Below are positions 53,395 to 64,000 of a DNA stretch of 64,000 nucleotides, piece after piece. Where the stretch lies: contig CM076943.1 of assembly GCA_039566865.1 (NCBI GenBank), forward strand, positions 40,742,663-40,806,662. Direction: 5' to 3'. The position numbers were made by a program, and so were the translations under genes. The notes beneath the pieces were generated by a model. The model had not been told where the DNA came from and did no database searches. It saw only the letters and a program-made list of their open reading frames with translations. This stretch comes from Aurelia coerulea. Taxonomy: Eukaryota; Cnidaria; Scyphozoa; Semaeostomeae; Ulmaridae. How positions within the stretch are numbered: position 1 is the stretch's first letter; each line of letters opens with the position of its first letter.

Positions 53395-53572
53395 CCCCGA
53401 AACTGGTAGGGCAAACTTTCGCATCGTGTAAGCGAAAGGTGGCTTTTAAGAGAAATTGCGTGCTTACAATGAAAGAAGAAGGGTAAATCTATAGTCCTGT
53501 CAGCAGGATTTTGTTTATTTGATTCAGAAGCTGGGCATAAGACATTGTAATTCTTGCGTATTTAGGGCTTTA

Positions 53573-54418
53573 AGGGAATATAAGCATATATCAGGCGCTT
53601 TCTATAGATATATACACCAGAGCATGCGCATAGCAGTTGCATTCTAACTGTGCACGTGAAAGTGAGCTCTGCATTGCAGTTGCATTGCAAATTTGTAGTG
53701 CGAGGAGATTCTCGATATACTTTCCAATATGGTTACCCAGCAAGCAAGATTCCTTCTTCCTGACTGCGACGATTCTAAAGTAGTTTGCTCGAGTGAATCG
53801 AGATAAAAGAAGTGAGAAGGAAAGGTAATTTAGCTCCACTTACGTCTCAATGACCTAATCGTATGAGTTGTTTGTTGTTTGCCATCATTGTCGCGATCGA
53901 TGGACCCAGTGTTTATATTAGGCCCGGCTCGGCTGCTTTGTTGAATGCTCACTATTTATCAGTATTTCTTCCGCAACACTAGCCCTTTGTCCATAGATTC
54001 CGTCAGGCTAACTTTAGTGAAAATTCCCTTGTCTGAAGATACGTTTAGGCCCAATGAGATGTGCTTGTTTATCCTGTACCCATCCATTTCAGCAATTTAT
54101 TCGTATCGTAAATGGACTCAAAGCGCTTCGATTTCTTCAGGACATCAAATTCTGCGGCTACAAGGTCTGCTTCATCACGGTGGTCAATGAACAGGCAATA
54201 TTTCTTTCCATTTCTTGTCCGTTTTTGCCCCTTAGCGGATAGAGAAACAACGAAGCAACTCTTCCCCGCCATTACTGATCGCCCGTTACGTGCCCTCGTG
54301 CAGGCTAGGCTGCTGTGAAAGTGATCACGTGCAATGGTAGATAGCTTGTTGTGATTGGTCAAATTTGATTGACAGTTTAGGTCTTGTGGCTCGGAGCCAC
54401 TTATATATGCTTATATTC
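53573..54418. mobile_element. TTAA-flanked element (about 846 bp)
   Basis: Ends GGGAATATAAGCATATAT and ATATATGCTTATATTCCC are flanked by TTAA and its neighbours (TTTAAGGGAA and TTCCCTTTAAA). The related unoccupied site at about 32393 reads TTAGGGCTTAAATGTAACG, confirming insertion at TTAA. It carries a 67-codon open frame on the minus strand. Confidence 0.7.
54069..54272 (-). CDS. 67-aa open frame of unknown function inside the TTAA element
   Basis: ATG at 54272, stop at 54069. The product starts MAGKSCFVVSLSAKGQKR and continues with KKYCLFIDHRDEADLVAAEF and a short tail with KRFESIYDTNKLLKWMG. Balanced charged and hydrophobic residues look protein-like, but no motif is recognised and there is no signal or membrane segment. 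It may be a remnant of the transposon's own gene or a captured host exon. The frame has no visible splice-site evidence. Confidence 0.3.
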   Translation of the reverse strand: MAGKSCFVVSLSAKGQKRTRNGKKYCLFIDHRDEADLVAAEFDVLKKSKRFESIYDTNKLLKWMGTG

Positions 54419-54545
54419 CCTTTAAATGTCACGATTACAAAATAGCTCCTAAATCAAATAAACAGTATCCACCAGACAGAACATTAGGTTTATCCTTCAT
54501 CAGCACATAACTTCTCTTAGAAACCCCTTTCGCTTGCAAAAGGGG

Positions 54546-54790
54546 AGAGTTTGCGCGGAATTACTGAATTTAGTGCTTTAGTGCATACCTAAATGTCTAA
54601 ACAATACAACACACACACACAACAACACAGCAACCTACAAGATTAGTCCATGTGTGTTCAAAACTGCACCAGAAATCAAAATCATCAGTGTGTGCCTTTC
54701 ACGAATAAGCTTGATGAGGTGAGAGGGATTCACCATGCTTGCTGATCAAGATAATAAGCATCTGTGATACCGTTTTGATTACAATTATTG
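54546..54790. other. Unrecognised noncoding sequence
   Basis: Contains a short (AC)n run at 54608-54622. No gene or element ends are seen. Confidence 0.4.
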
Positions 54791-55870
54791 AGCTATCTGT
54801 TTGCTTGATAATGGTTCATACAGCACTTCGAAACAGACTTTCTTAGGCGTTCCCCAAGGTTCAATTTTGGGACCCCTTCTCTTTAACTTATATATTAATG
54901 ATTTTTTCTACCTGGTGAAAGATACTGAGATTTGTAATTACGCAGATGATACTACTATCTTTGCGTGTGGTTCAGATCTGGGTTCAATCTTAGAATCACT
55001 TGAAAGGGATGCCGCCTTGTTATCTCTCTGGTTTGAAAAAAACTATATGAAAATGAATGAGGATAAAAGCCATTTGCTTGTCTTCGGAGATAAAGATGGT
55101 GAGGTAACTGTAAATATTTCTTGATCTTTGATAAAGGAAAGTGACGAAGAGAAACTTCTAGGGGTGACACTCGACAAAAAAACTGAGTTTGAAAACTCAC
55201 GTTAATAATCTTTGTAAGAAAGCAAGCCAAAAACTGCATGCACTAACACGAGTGTCGAAATATAAGGAAAAGCCACAGTTAGAATTAACAATGACCTCTT
55301 TTGTAATGTCACATTTTAGTTATTGTCCACTTGTGTGGATGTTTCATGATAGGAAATCGAATAACAAGATCAATAAGATCCATGAAAGAGCCCTAAGAAT
55401 CATACACAAAGATAGTACTTCCAATTTTGAGGAACTATTGATTAAAAGTAATTCGGTATCTGTTCACCAGAGGAATTTACAGCTGCTCAAGACTGAGATT
55501 TATAAAACCGTAAACAACTTGAATCCGGCTTTTATGGCAGAAGTATTTGTTAGCAAAGATATGCCATATAGACTTCGTGGCAATAGTAATCTTGTTTTGC
55601 CTAAAGCTAGGACGAATCAATATGGCATAGATACTATCAGGTTTATTGGTCAAAAACTATGGCAGACTCTGTCAAGAGAAATCAAAGAGTCCCAATCATT
55701 GGAGATTTTTAAAAGAAATATTAAATCTATCAAAACTTTTGACTGCAGCTGTAAATTGTGTAAAATTTTTGTATCAAATCTAGGTTTTTCGTAATTAGAC
55801 CTTAATTAGCTTAACGCTATTTTCTTAGCTAACTTTAAATAAATAGTTTATTTATTATTATCATTATCAA
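54791..55870 (+). pseudogene. 5'-truncated L2-like retrotransposon
   Basis: Begins inside the reverse transcriptase just before FLGVPQGSILGPLLFNLYIN, with catalytic YADD near 54945, WFEKNYMKMNEDKSHLLVFG, a stop at 55122 and a frameshift near 55190. The thumb and tail follow (LGVTLDKK; MSHFSYCPLVWMFHDR; IHERALRIIHKD; CKLCKIFV), ending at 55794. The 3' UTR ends in TTTATTTATTATTATCATTA. A relative of the minus-strand fragments at 13404-13737 and 56221-56421. Inactive. Confidence 0.8.
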
Positions 55871-56220
55871 CGAGGCAAGGTCTGGCAGCCAAAGAAATCT
55901 GAGGTGGTTGAGGTAAGGCCGAGGCCTATTAGGAGGCCTAATAATTTACATACTTCCCCTGTGTGTGGGAGTTCAGTCATGGCATAATTAGAACTTATAA
56001 TACAATAAAAGAGGAGATATACCCTCCCTGATATGTGGCATTGATGATGTGTGGCATTGATGTGTGGCGTGAATTTCCTTTGTCAGCAGTCACTAATCGC
56101 TTTCAATTGCGGTTTCAATCAAATGGAGCTTTACAGTTGGTTAAAAAAACTGATAGTTCTAAATTGAACTAATTAAGACCAACTATTTACACAAAAGATG
56201 GATTTTCCGAATTGAGGCAT
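55871..56220. repeat. Noncoding, with a short dispersed repeat
   Basis: Positions 56080-56140 match the dispersed repeat of 3985-4125 and 32585-32700 (AATTTCCTTTGTC, CAATCAAATGGAG). A GTGTGGCATTGATG unit is duplicated at 56034-56065. Confidence 0.5.
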
Positions 56221-56421
56221 TTATATATTTCCAGCATTAATTTTTTGCAAATTTCGAGTGTGAATAGCACATTCGCTACTCCTAGCTAAGAGTTCAGCAA
56301 AGGAGGCTGCGAAATCCTCCCACATTATTCTCAGTGCCCTTTTATGGGCTCTATTTATTGCTGCATTGGCATCTCTCCCACAGAACATCCAGATTAAAGG
56401 ACAACAATTAAAATTTGACAT
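56221..56421 (-). pseudogene. Fragment of an L2-like reverse transcriptase thumb
   Basis: About 66 codons: MSNFNCCPLIWMFCGRDANA, then INRAHKRALRIMWEDF and a HTRNLQ motif. This corresponds to the MSHFSYCPLVWMFHDR...HQRNLQ part of the 54791-55870 element. Neither the catalytic core nor the tail is present. Confidence 0.65.
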
Positions 56422-56858
56422 GATAAATGTATTATAAAGAATACGACTCTTGTCCTGATCTAAATATTCTGCTACTCGTGAAAACGCACTGGTCTTGTTG
56501 TTGGCTTTTGTGCAAAGTGCATTTATACTGCTGCTTTTGTATTGGCCAATCTGCCCTTGTTTTTCGTATTACAAAATTCAACCTTGCTTTTCCAAACTCT
56601 TACAGAAGGGATTGAAATTTAGTACTTTGTTTTGCTCCGGTAAGCCATCTTCACAAACATTCCAGCCAACCTTGCCTTCTTCTTCATGCAGATTAAGTTT
56701 CTATGAACAATCGAGCTCTTAGCAAATGCTTCAATGAATCTGAATTTTGTAAATATTAAGATTTTTGAACTTATCTTTATCTTAGAATGTAGCTGAACTT
56801 AAATCGCCAGAACATTTAGTAAAGATATGTTGAGATTCCTTTAAGAATTTAGAAATGC
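56422..56858. other. Noncoding; dispersed repeat at about 56690-56790
   Basis: The interval 56690-56790 resembles 52150-52260, sharing GCAGATTAAGTTTC and CTTC(A/G)ATGAAT. Nothing else is recognised. Confidence 0.4.
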
Positions 56859-56862
56859 TTAA

Positions 56863-57311
56863 AGTGGCTCTGTCGTCAAAATGTAAACAAAACGATGATT
56901 TTTGCAGTTTTTTGAAAGGTGACATCACGCAGGATTTTCATATTTTTTTCAAAATGAAAGTTGCTGTTTGGACATTAATCATTGTACTTCACTAAGGAAC
57001 AAACCAAAGATTCATATCTTCTACAATTGCTCGGATATTAGTGGATTTTTAAAGGTCTCTTTTTGGTGGCTTGGGTGAAGCCACCAAACAAACTTCAGAA
57101 GACAATGGATGAGCAATGGAGAATTGGTGACACGTGCGAGTTTACGGAATAGACCTTTAAGCTATTCTCCAAAAGAGCCTGGATCGAACGATATTTTTAT
57201 ACATTTTTACACGAGAGTCTCGACTGAGTGGCGTTAGAGCTTCTGTCTCTTTTTGTGTCTACAAAAAGTATCAAATAGGTCTATTGTTTCCTGTTTGACG
57301 ACGGAGCCCAT
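56863..57311. mobile_element. TTAA-flanked MITE, CGTCGTC family, copy 2
   Basis: Ends AGTGGCTCTGTCGTCAAAAT and TTTGACGACGGAGCCCAT lie between TTAA (56859-56862) and TTAA (57312-57315). The body matches 4300-4614 except for a nested insertion at 57148-57285. Confidence 0.8.
57148..57285. mobile_element. Nested small MITE with AATAGACC ends
   Basis: AATAGACCTTTAAGCTATTC to AAATAGGTCTATT lies between TTTACGG and GTTTCCTGTTTGACG. The paralogous site at 4590-4605 reads TTTACGGTTCTGTTTACTG without it. Related to 6841-7025. Confidence 0.65.
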
Positions 57312-57439
57312 TTAATAAGCGACGATTTCGAGAAAAATATCCTTGAATTTGGCTGTTAATAATGCAGCAAATAGAAGCTTATTTTAGTGCAACTTTTACG
57401 CAGTATTTTTCAAAATAAATTTGCCAACTTTTTACTAAC

Positions 57440-58930
57440 ATTTTTAATTAATTGATGAATACCTCCAGCCATCAATATGAAATCCAACTGCAGTGAAAGA
57501 AGCTTCCCGATATGATAAAGAAATAGGACACACAGGGTGCTAGGGAAAATTAACAACATGAAGTCTAATCAATCTCATTTCATTTTGAACGAAAGGCTGT
57601 GCTACTTTATGACATGTAAAGCAGCATATGGTATAGAGTTGTTTGAAGAAAGAAAATCATGACGCAATTCTGAATCACTGCTATGTTTGAAAACTTTAAA
57701 AGATGTTTGATTCAAAGGAATTGCATTACCGTATTGCAATTAAGTACCTTTCTGCAAACTTTCGCATTGCTCCGTTTAAATTTCTATTTGTTTTGCTGAT
57801 GAAAAACCCCGGGGGGTTTACTTAATATATTGAGCACCCGGGGATGTGCCTGCCAATAGGGCTCCATTTTCGGAAGAAAATTCTAGGACAGGTTATGCCT
57901 TTTGTGTATTTATTCTGGCACAGGCATGTTCATTAAAGCTTTTTTCCCAGGACAGGTCAGATTTGACATGCAAAATTAAGGTAACTCACAAAAGACACAT
58001 GTATTATCAAGGACAGGTACTATGTTTTCAGACATTTATTCCAGGACAGTGTCATAACATTTTCTTTTGGCAGGCACATCCCCGTTGTTTCTCTCCAAGG
58101 TAGATCCCCCTTCCCTGACTTTACCCAACTACTTTCTCTTCATTTTGAAAGAACCTCGAGGACCATCTTTTGGCAACCACATCCTTAGCCACGAAATGAG
58201 GCACATCCAACGAGGCTGAAACTGAATCTAGCACCAGTTTTTCAATTTGGGTCAATTCTACTTCTCGAAAGCTGTTACCAAATTCCCGAATCCCACTTGA
58301 AAAATATGACAATTCCCGGTTCATGCTACCAAAAAAGCGGCAATTTCCAATTCCCGAAAATTCATTCTCATTTCATATTATTTATACACAAATTAACCCT
58401 TCAGCAAATTGAAATATATAATATTTACAATTATAAATGCCTTATGAAGAAAAACCTACAGCCCTATAAACTTAATCATAGCTGCTCTTCCAAAGAGTTG
58501 TGTTGGAGAGTCTAGCTCTTTAGATGAGTTTTAAGTTGTTGTTTTTATTGTGACGCAACGCAATTTGGCAAAGCTGAACTGCTCTAGTTCAGATTTCAGG
58601 AATTTGCCGGCTGTGTGTAAATTTTACTTGATTTGCCGACTGAGATTTGGCCAGAGAGGGTGCCGCACCCCCAGCACCCCCAATGTAGCTACGGCCCTGT
58701 CCCCCAGGTGAAAAACGCTGCCTGTTCACAAAGTTCCTTTTTCAAATGAATAAACTATGAATGCAATAGTTCACACTGCTTCAGCAAAATGGTGTTTTTA
58801 ATCCCTTTTCAAAGCAAAGCATTTCAGATCGTTTTTGAAGAGCATCTCTTTCACATTTTTCTATATTCATCATCGTTTTTGAAAAACTCTGTTTTCTCAG
58901 CAGAGCAATGCAGTGCTGTGATCGCAAGAC
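57440..58930. repeat. Segmental duplication, copy B
   Basis: Collinear with 21895-23057 apart from insertions. 57440-57807 matches 21895-22260 and 58717-58930 matches 22265-22311 plus 22900-23057. Interrupted here by the hAT-like insertion 57808-58708. Confidence 0.75.
57808..58708. mobile_element. hAT-like insertion with 8-bp duplication (901 bp)
   Basis: TGAAAAAC flanks both sides (57800-57807, 58709-58716). Copy A near 22255-22262 reads GATAAAAACGCTATCTG uninterrupted. The left begins CCCGGGGGGTTTACTT, like the 6364-6832 family; the right end ACGGCCCTGTCCCCCAGG includes a standard hAT terminus (reverse complement CAGGGCCGTAGCTAC). It may be composite. It contains several GGACAGGT units and no gene. 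Confidence 0.65.
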
Positions 58931-59329
58931 AAAAGGGGTAAGTTTGGCCGCATACCAGTTATCAAATGAAAACAGAGCAGAGCAAACTGGGTCCAATTTC
59001 AAAGAAAATATGTTTTGAATAGTGGTAATTTCTATTTCTATTATCAACTTCTTTACCGTTGGATACATAAAGAAATATAGCTAAAAGTAATCAGCTAATT
59101 AAATCCAAAGTTAGTTAAAATTTTGAAATACAAATGTTACATTAAAAAAAGGGGATACAATATTTACAATTCATCAAAAGTATACAGTATAAAAGCATAA
59201 AAGCGTATGGAAGCAGATATTCAAATTATCATAAAAAACCCAAGTTCGGAAAAAAACGCGGCATAATTTACATGGGCAATTTTCTCCGTTCCAATTGTCG
59301 TTGTGGTATTCTTTATTACTGTTTGACGA
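58931..59329. other. AT-rich sequence before the terminal satellite
   Basis: No recognisable gene or transposon end. It borders the 138-bp array without a sharp boundary. Confidence 0.4.
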
Positions 59330-62300
59330 AATTACGTTTGTTTCCTGAAAGGATGCAATGCAAAATGTGAAAAATCCGTAGAAATATTCATCATTACAAC
59401 AGATTCATTGTAAGTAAGTTTTCTAATTGACAATCAAAGGTTTCATTGATAAATTAATATTTGATGATACTGTGGTCTTTTCCTCAAAGGTAGCAATAAA
59501 AAGGGGAAAAATCCTTAGAAATATTCATCATTACAGCAGATTCACTGGAATTAAGTTTTCGAATTGACAATCAAATGTGACATTGATTAATTAATATTGG
59601 ATGATACTATATTCTTTTCCTTGAAGGAGGCAATGCAAAAAGGGGAAACATCCTTAGAAATATTCATCATTACAGCAGATTCACTGGAATTAAGTTTTTG
59701 AATTGACGATCAAATGTGTCATTGATTAATTAATATTGGATGATACCATGTTCTTTTCCTCAAAGGTAGCAATAAAAAGGGGAAAAATCCTTAGAAATAT
59801 TCATCATTACAGCAGATTCACTGGAATTAAGTTTTCGAATTGACAATCAAATATGTCATTGATTAATTAAAATTGGATGATACTATGTTCTTTTCCTCAA
59901 AAAGAGGCAATACAAAATGTGAAGCATCCTTAGAAATATTCATCATTACAGCAGATTCACTGGAATTAAGTTTACGAATTGACAATCAAATATGTCATTG
60001 ATTAATTAAAATTGGATGATACTATGTTCTTTTCCTCAAAAAGAGGCAATACAAAATGTGAAAAATCCTTAGAAATATTCATCATTACAGCAGATTCACT
60101 GGAATTAAGTTTTCGAATTGACAATCAAATATGTCATTGATTAATTAAAATTGGATGATACTATGTTCTTTTCCTCAAAAAGAGGCAATACAAAATGTGA
60201 AGCATCCTTAGAAATATTCATCATTACAGCAGATTCACCGCAATTAAGTTCTCGAGTTGACAATCAAATGTGTCATTGATTAATTAAAATTGGATGATAC
60301 TATGTTCTTTTCCTCAAAAAGAGGCAATACAAAATGTGAAGCATCCTTAGAAATATTCATCATTACAGCAGATTCATTGGAATTAAGTTTTCAAATTGAC
60401 AATCAAATGTGTAATTGATTAATTAATATTGGATGATACCATGTTTTTTTCCTCAAAGGAGGCAATACAAAATGTGAAGCATCCTTAGAAATATTCATCA
60501 TTACAGCATATTCACCGCAATTAAGTTTTCGAATGGACAATCAAATGTGTCATTGATTAATTAATATTGGATGATACCATGTTCTTTTCCTCAAAGGAGG
60601 CAATACAAAATGTGAAGCATCCTTAGAAATATTCATCATTACAGCAGATTCACTGGAATTAAGTTTTCGAATTGACAATCAAATATGTCATTGATTAATT
60701 AAAATTGGATGATACTATGTTCTTTTCCTCAAAAAGAGGCAAAACAAAATGTGAAGCATCCTTAGAAATATTCATCATTACAGCAGATTCATTGGAATTA
60801 AGTTTTCAAATTGACAATCAAATGTGTAATTGATTGATTAATATTGGATGATACCATGTTCTTTTCCTCAAAGGAGGCAATACAAAATGTGAAGCATCCT
60901 TAGAAATATTCATCATTACAGCAGATTCACCGCAATTAAGTTCTCGAGTTGACAATAAAATGTGTAATTGATTAATTAATATTGGATGATACCATGTTCT
61001 TTTCCTCAAAGGAGGCAATACAAAATGTGAAGCATCCTTAGAAATATTCATCATTACAGCAGATTCACCGCAATTAAGTTTTCGAATTGACAATCAAATG
61101 TGTCATTGATTAATTAATATTGGATGATACTATGTTCTTTTCCTCAAAAAGAGGCAATACAAAATATGAAAAATCCTTAGAAATATTCATCATTACAGCA
61201 GATTCACCGCAATTAAGTTCTCGAGTTGACAATCAAATGTGTCATTGATTAATTAAAATTGGATGATACTATGTTCTTTTCCTCAAAGGATGCAATACAA
61301 AATGTGAAGCATCCTTAGAAATATTCATCATTACAGCAGATTCACTGGAATTAAGTTTTTGAATTGACGATCAAATGTGTCATTGATTAATTAATATTGG
61401 ATGATACTATGTTCTTTTCCTCAAAGGAGGCAATACAAAATGTGAAAAATCCTTAGAAATATTCATCATTACAGCAGATTCACTGGAATTAAGTTTTTGA
61501 ATTGACGATCAAATGTGATTAATTAATTTTGGATGATACTATGTTCTTTTCCTCAAAAAGAGGCAATGCAAAATGTGAAGCATCCTTAGAAATATTCATC
61601 ATTACAGCAGATTCACTGGAATTAAGTTTTCAAATTGACAATCAACTGTTTCATTGATTAATTAATATTGGATGATACTATGTTCTTTTCCTCAAAGGAG
61701 GCAATACAAAATGTGAAAAATCCTTAGAAATATTCATCAATACAGCAGATTCACTGGAATTAAGTTTTCAAATTGACGATCAAATGTGTCATTGATTAAT
61801 TAAAATTGGATGATACTATGTTCTTTTCCTCAAAGGAGGCAATACAAAATGTGAAAAATCCTTAGAAATATTCATCAATACAGCAGATTCACTGGAATTA
61901 AGTTTTCAAATTGACAATCAACTGTGTCATTGATTAATTAATATTGGATGATACTATGTTCTTTTCCTCAAAGGAGGCAATACAAAATGTGAAAAATCCT
62001 TAGAAATATTCATCATTACAGCAGATTCACTGAAATTAAGTTTTCAAATTGACGATCAAATGTGTCATTGATTAATTAAAATTGGATGATACTATGTTCT
62101 TTTCCTCAAAAAGAGGCAATACAAAATGTGAAAAATCCTTAGAAATATTCATCATTACAGCAGATTCACTGGAATTAAGTTTTCGAATTGACAATCAAAT
62201 GTGACATTGATTAATTAATATTGGATGATACTATATTCTTTTCCTTGAAGGAGGCAATGCAAAAAGGGGAAACATCCTTAGAAATATTCATCATTACAGC

Positions 62301-64000
62301 AGATTCACTGGAATTAAGTTTTTGAATTGACGATCAAATGTGTCATTGATTAATTAATATTGGATGATACCATGTTCTTTTCCTCAAAGGTAGCAATAAA
62401 AAGGGGAAAAATCCTTAGAAATATTCATCATTACAGCAGATTCACTGGAATTAAGTTTTCGAATTGACAATCAAATATGTAATTGATTAATTAAAATTGG
62501 ATGATACTATGTTCTTTTCCACAAAGGAGGCAATACAAAATGTGAAGCATCCTTAGAAATATTCATCATTACAGCAGATTCACTGGAATTAAGTTTTCGA
62601 ATTGACAATCAAATATGTCATTGATTAATTAAAATTGGATGATACTATGTTCTTTTCCTCAAAAAGAGGCAATACAAAATGTGAAAAATCCTTAGAAATA
62701 TTCATCATTACAGCAGATTCACTGGAATTAAGTTTTCGAATTGACAATCAAATATGTCATTGATTAATTAAAATTGGATGATACTATGTTCTTTTCCTCA
62801 AAAAGAGGCAATACAAAATGTGAAGCATCCTTAGAAATATTCATCATTACAGCAGATTCACCGCAATTAAGTTCTCGAGTTGACAATCAAATGTGTCATT
62901 GATTAATTAAAATTGGATGATACTATGTTCTTTTCCTCAAAAAGAGGCAATACAAAATGTGAAGCATCCTTAGAAATATTCATCATTACAGCAGATTCAT
63001 TGGAATTAAGTTTTCAAATTGACAATCAAATGTGTAATTGATTAATTAATATTGGATGATACCATGTTTTTTTCCTCAAAGGAGGCAATACAAAATGTGA
63101 AGCATCCTTAGAAATATTCATCATTACAGCATATTCACCGCAATTAAGTTTTCGAATGGACAATCAAATGTGTCATTGATTAATTAATATTGGATGATAC
63201 CATGTTCTTTTCCTCAAAGGAGGCAATACAAAATGTGAAGCATCCTTAGAAATATTCATCATTACAGCAGATTCACTGGAATTAAGTTTTCGAATTGACA
63301 ATCAAATATGTCATTGATTAAATAAAATTGGATGATACTATGTTCTTTTCCTCAAAAAGAGGCAAAACAAAATGTGAAGCATCCTTAGAAATATTCATCA
63401 TTACAGCAGATTCATTGGAATTAAGTTTTCAAATTGACGATCAAATGTGTCATTGATTAATTAAAATTGGATGATACTATGTTCTTTTCCTCAAAAAGAG
63501 GCAATACAAAATGTGAAAAATCCTTAGAAATATTCATCATTACAGCAGATTCACTGGAATTAAGTTTTCGAATTGACAATCAAATATGTCATTGATTAAT
63601 TAATATTGGATGATACTATGTTCTTTTCCTCAAAGGAGGCAATACAAAATGTGAAAAATCCTTAGAAATATTCATCATTACAACAGATTCACTGGAATTA
63701 ATTTTTCAAATTGACGATCAAATGTGTCATTGATTAATTAAAATTGGATGATACTATGTTCTTTTCCTCAAAAAGAGGCAATACAAAATGTGAAAAATCC
63801 TTAGAAATATTCATCATTACAGCAGATTCACTGGAATTAAGTTTTCGAATTGACAATCAAATATGTCATTGATTAATTAATATTGGATGATACTATGTTC
63901 TTTTCCTCAAAGGAGGCAATACAAAATGTGAAAAATCCTTAGAAATATTCATCATTACAGCAGATTCACTGGAATTAAGTTTTCAAATTGACAATCAACT
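59330..64000. repeat. 138/139-bp satellite, about 34 copies, running off the window
   Basis: AGAAATATTC recurs every 138-139 bp (60071, 60210, 60349, 60487 and so on). The unit contains GATTAATTAA, GGATGATACTATGTTCTTTT and AGGCAATACAAAATGTGA. Variants (GTGAAGCATCC or GTGAAAAATCC; CACTGGAATT or CACCGCAATT; TCAAAAAGAGG or TCAAAGGAGG) recur in the same order: 59540-60830 reappears at about 62165-63430, an offset of about 2624 bp or 19 units. The first two units are the most divergent. No coding potential; the right boundary lies beyond 64000. Confidence 0.9.

Larger units (their letters stand above)
53395..54545. mobile_element. Inverted-repeat element hosting a TTAA insertion
   Basis: The left part 53395-53570 and the right part 54424-54545 are inverted copies of the type seen at 32390-32600 (GATTACAAAATAGCTCC; AGCACATAACTTCTCTTA). 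They are separated by the TTAA-flanked element below. Outer ends are not defined. Confidence 0.5.

Noticed and set aside
60818..61093. 91-codon frame with an internal repeat in the terminal satellite
   Set aside because: It spans two satellite units and is broken in almost all others.
1..64000. tRNA, rRNA or other structured RNA genes
   Set aside because: No cloverleaf, conserved box pair or rRNA core was recognised by eye; a covariance-model scan was not possible here.

Overview
The window is metazoan nuclear DNA, AT-rich, intron-bearing and very repeat-dense. Nothing in it is organised like a prokaryotic or organellar genome. A secreted PAN/apple-domain gene, several clades of non-LTR retrotransposons (CR1/L2-like, Jockey-like and an R2-type element with a restriction-like endonuclease) and many small DNA transposons together suggest an invertebrate. 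I lean towards an anthozoan cnidarian because of the PAN protein with its Trp-Tyr-x-Glu-Asp tail, but that is inference. Only two host loci are well supported: the last two exons of an unrecognised gene (6223-7408) and a three-exon PAN gene (33224-51315). A weak third candidate lies at 2524-3030. Nearly everything else is mobile or tandemly repeated DNA.

Layout. 1-5.9 kb: small inverted-repeat elements of several superfamilies. 6.2-9.3 kb: the 3' end of a host gene, whose last coding segment, stop codon included, has been amplified into about 22 copies of a 90-bp unit. 9.4-28.4 kb: miniature inverted-repeat transposable elements (MITEs) with TA, TTAA, TAA/TTA and 8-10 bp target duplications, retrotransposon fragments, a decayed Mutator-like transposase, a decayed Harbinger MYB-like gene, and a three-level transposon nest (24.4-28.0 kb). 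28.77-31.98 kb: a 3.2-kb palindrome with 1.4-kb arms and perfect 9-bp flanking repeats. 33.2-51.3 kb: the PAN gene. Its 14.2-kb first intron holds a decayed Jockey-like element that ends in about 30 copies of a 128-bp satellite, a TA-flanked MITE, and an R2-type element. That element is split by a Mutator-like foldback transposon which itself carries a full L2-like retrotransposon. The second intron holds a decayed copy of exon 2 and further MITEs. 51.3-59.3 kb: more nested MITEs, retrotransposon fragments and one arm of a segmental duplication (21.9 and 57.4 kb). 59.3-64 kb: a 138-bp satellite with higher-order duplication that runs off the window.

The best leads are (a) the group of long-inverted-repeat elements with 9-10 bp target duplications, including the giant palindrome and the element with tandem 8-mers at its ends; (b) many unrelated MITE bodies sharing CCGGGTG-type ends and TA duplications; (c) host gene pieces amplified or apparently captured by repeats (gene-tail minisatellite, duplicated pseudo-exon, exon-like loop in a MITE); and (d) several paralogous empty sites that fix insertion boundaries inside the window. 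All family assignments come from reading motifs; no database search was run.
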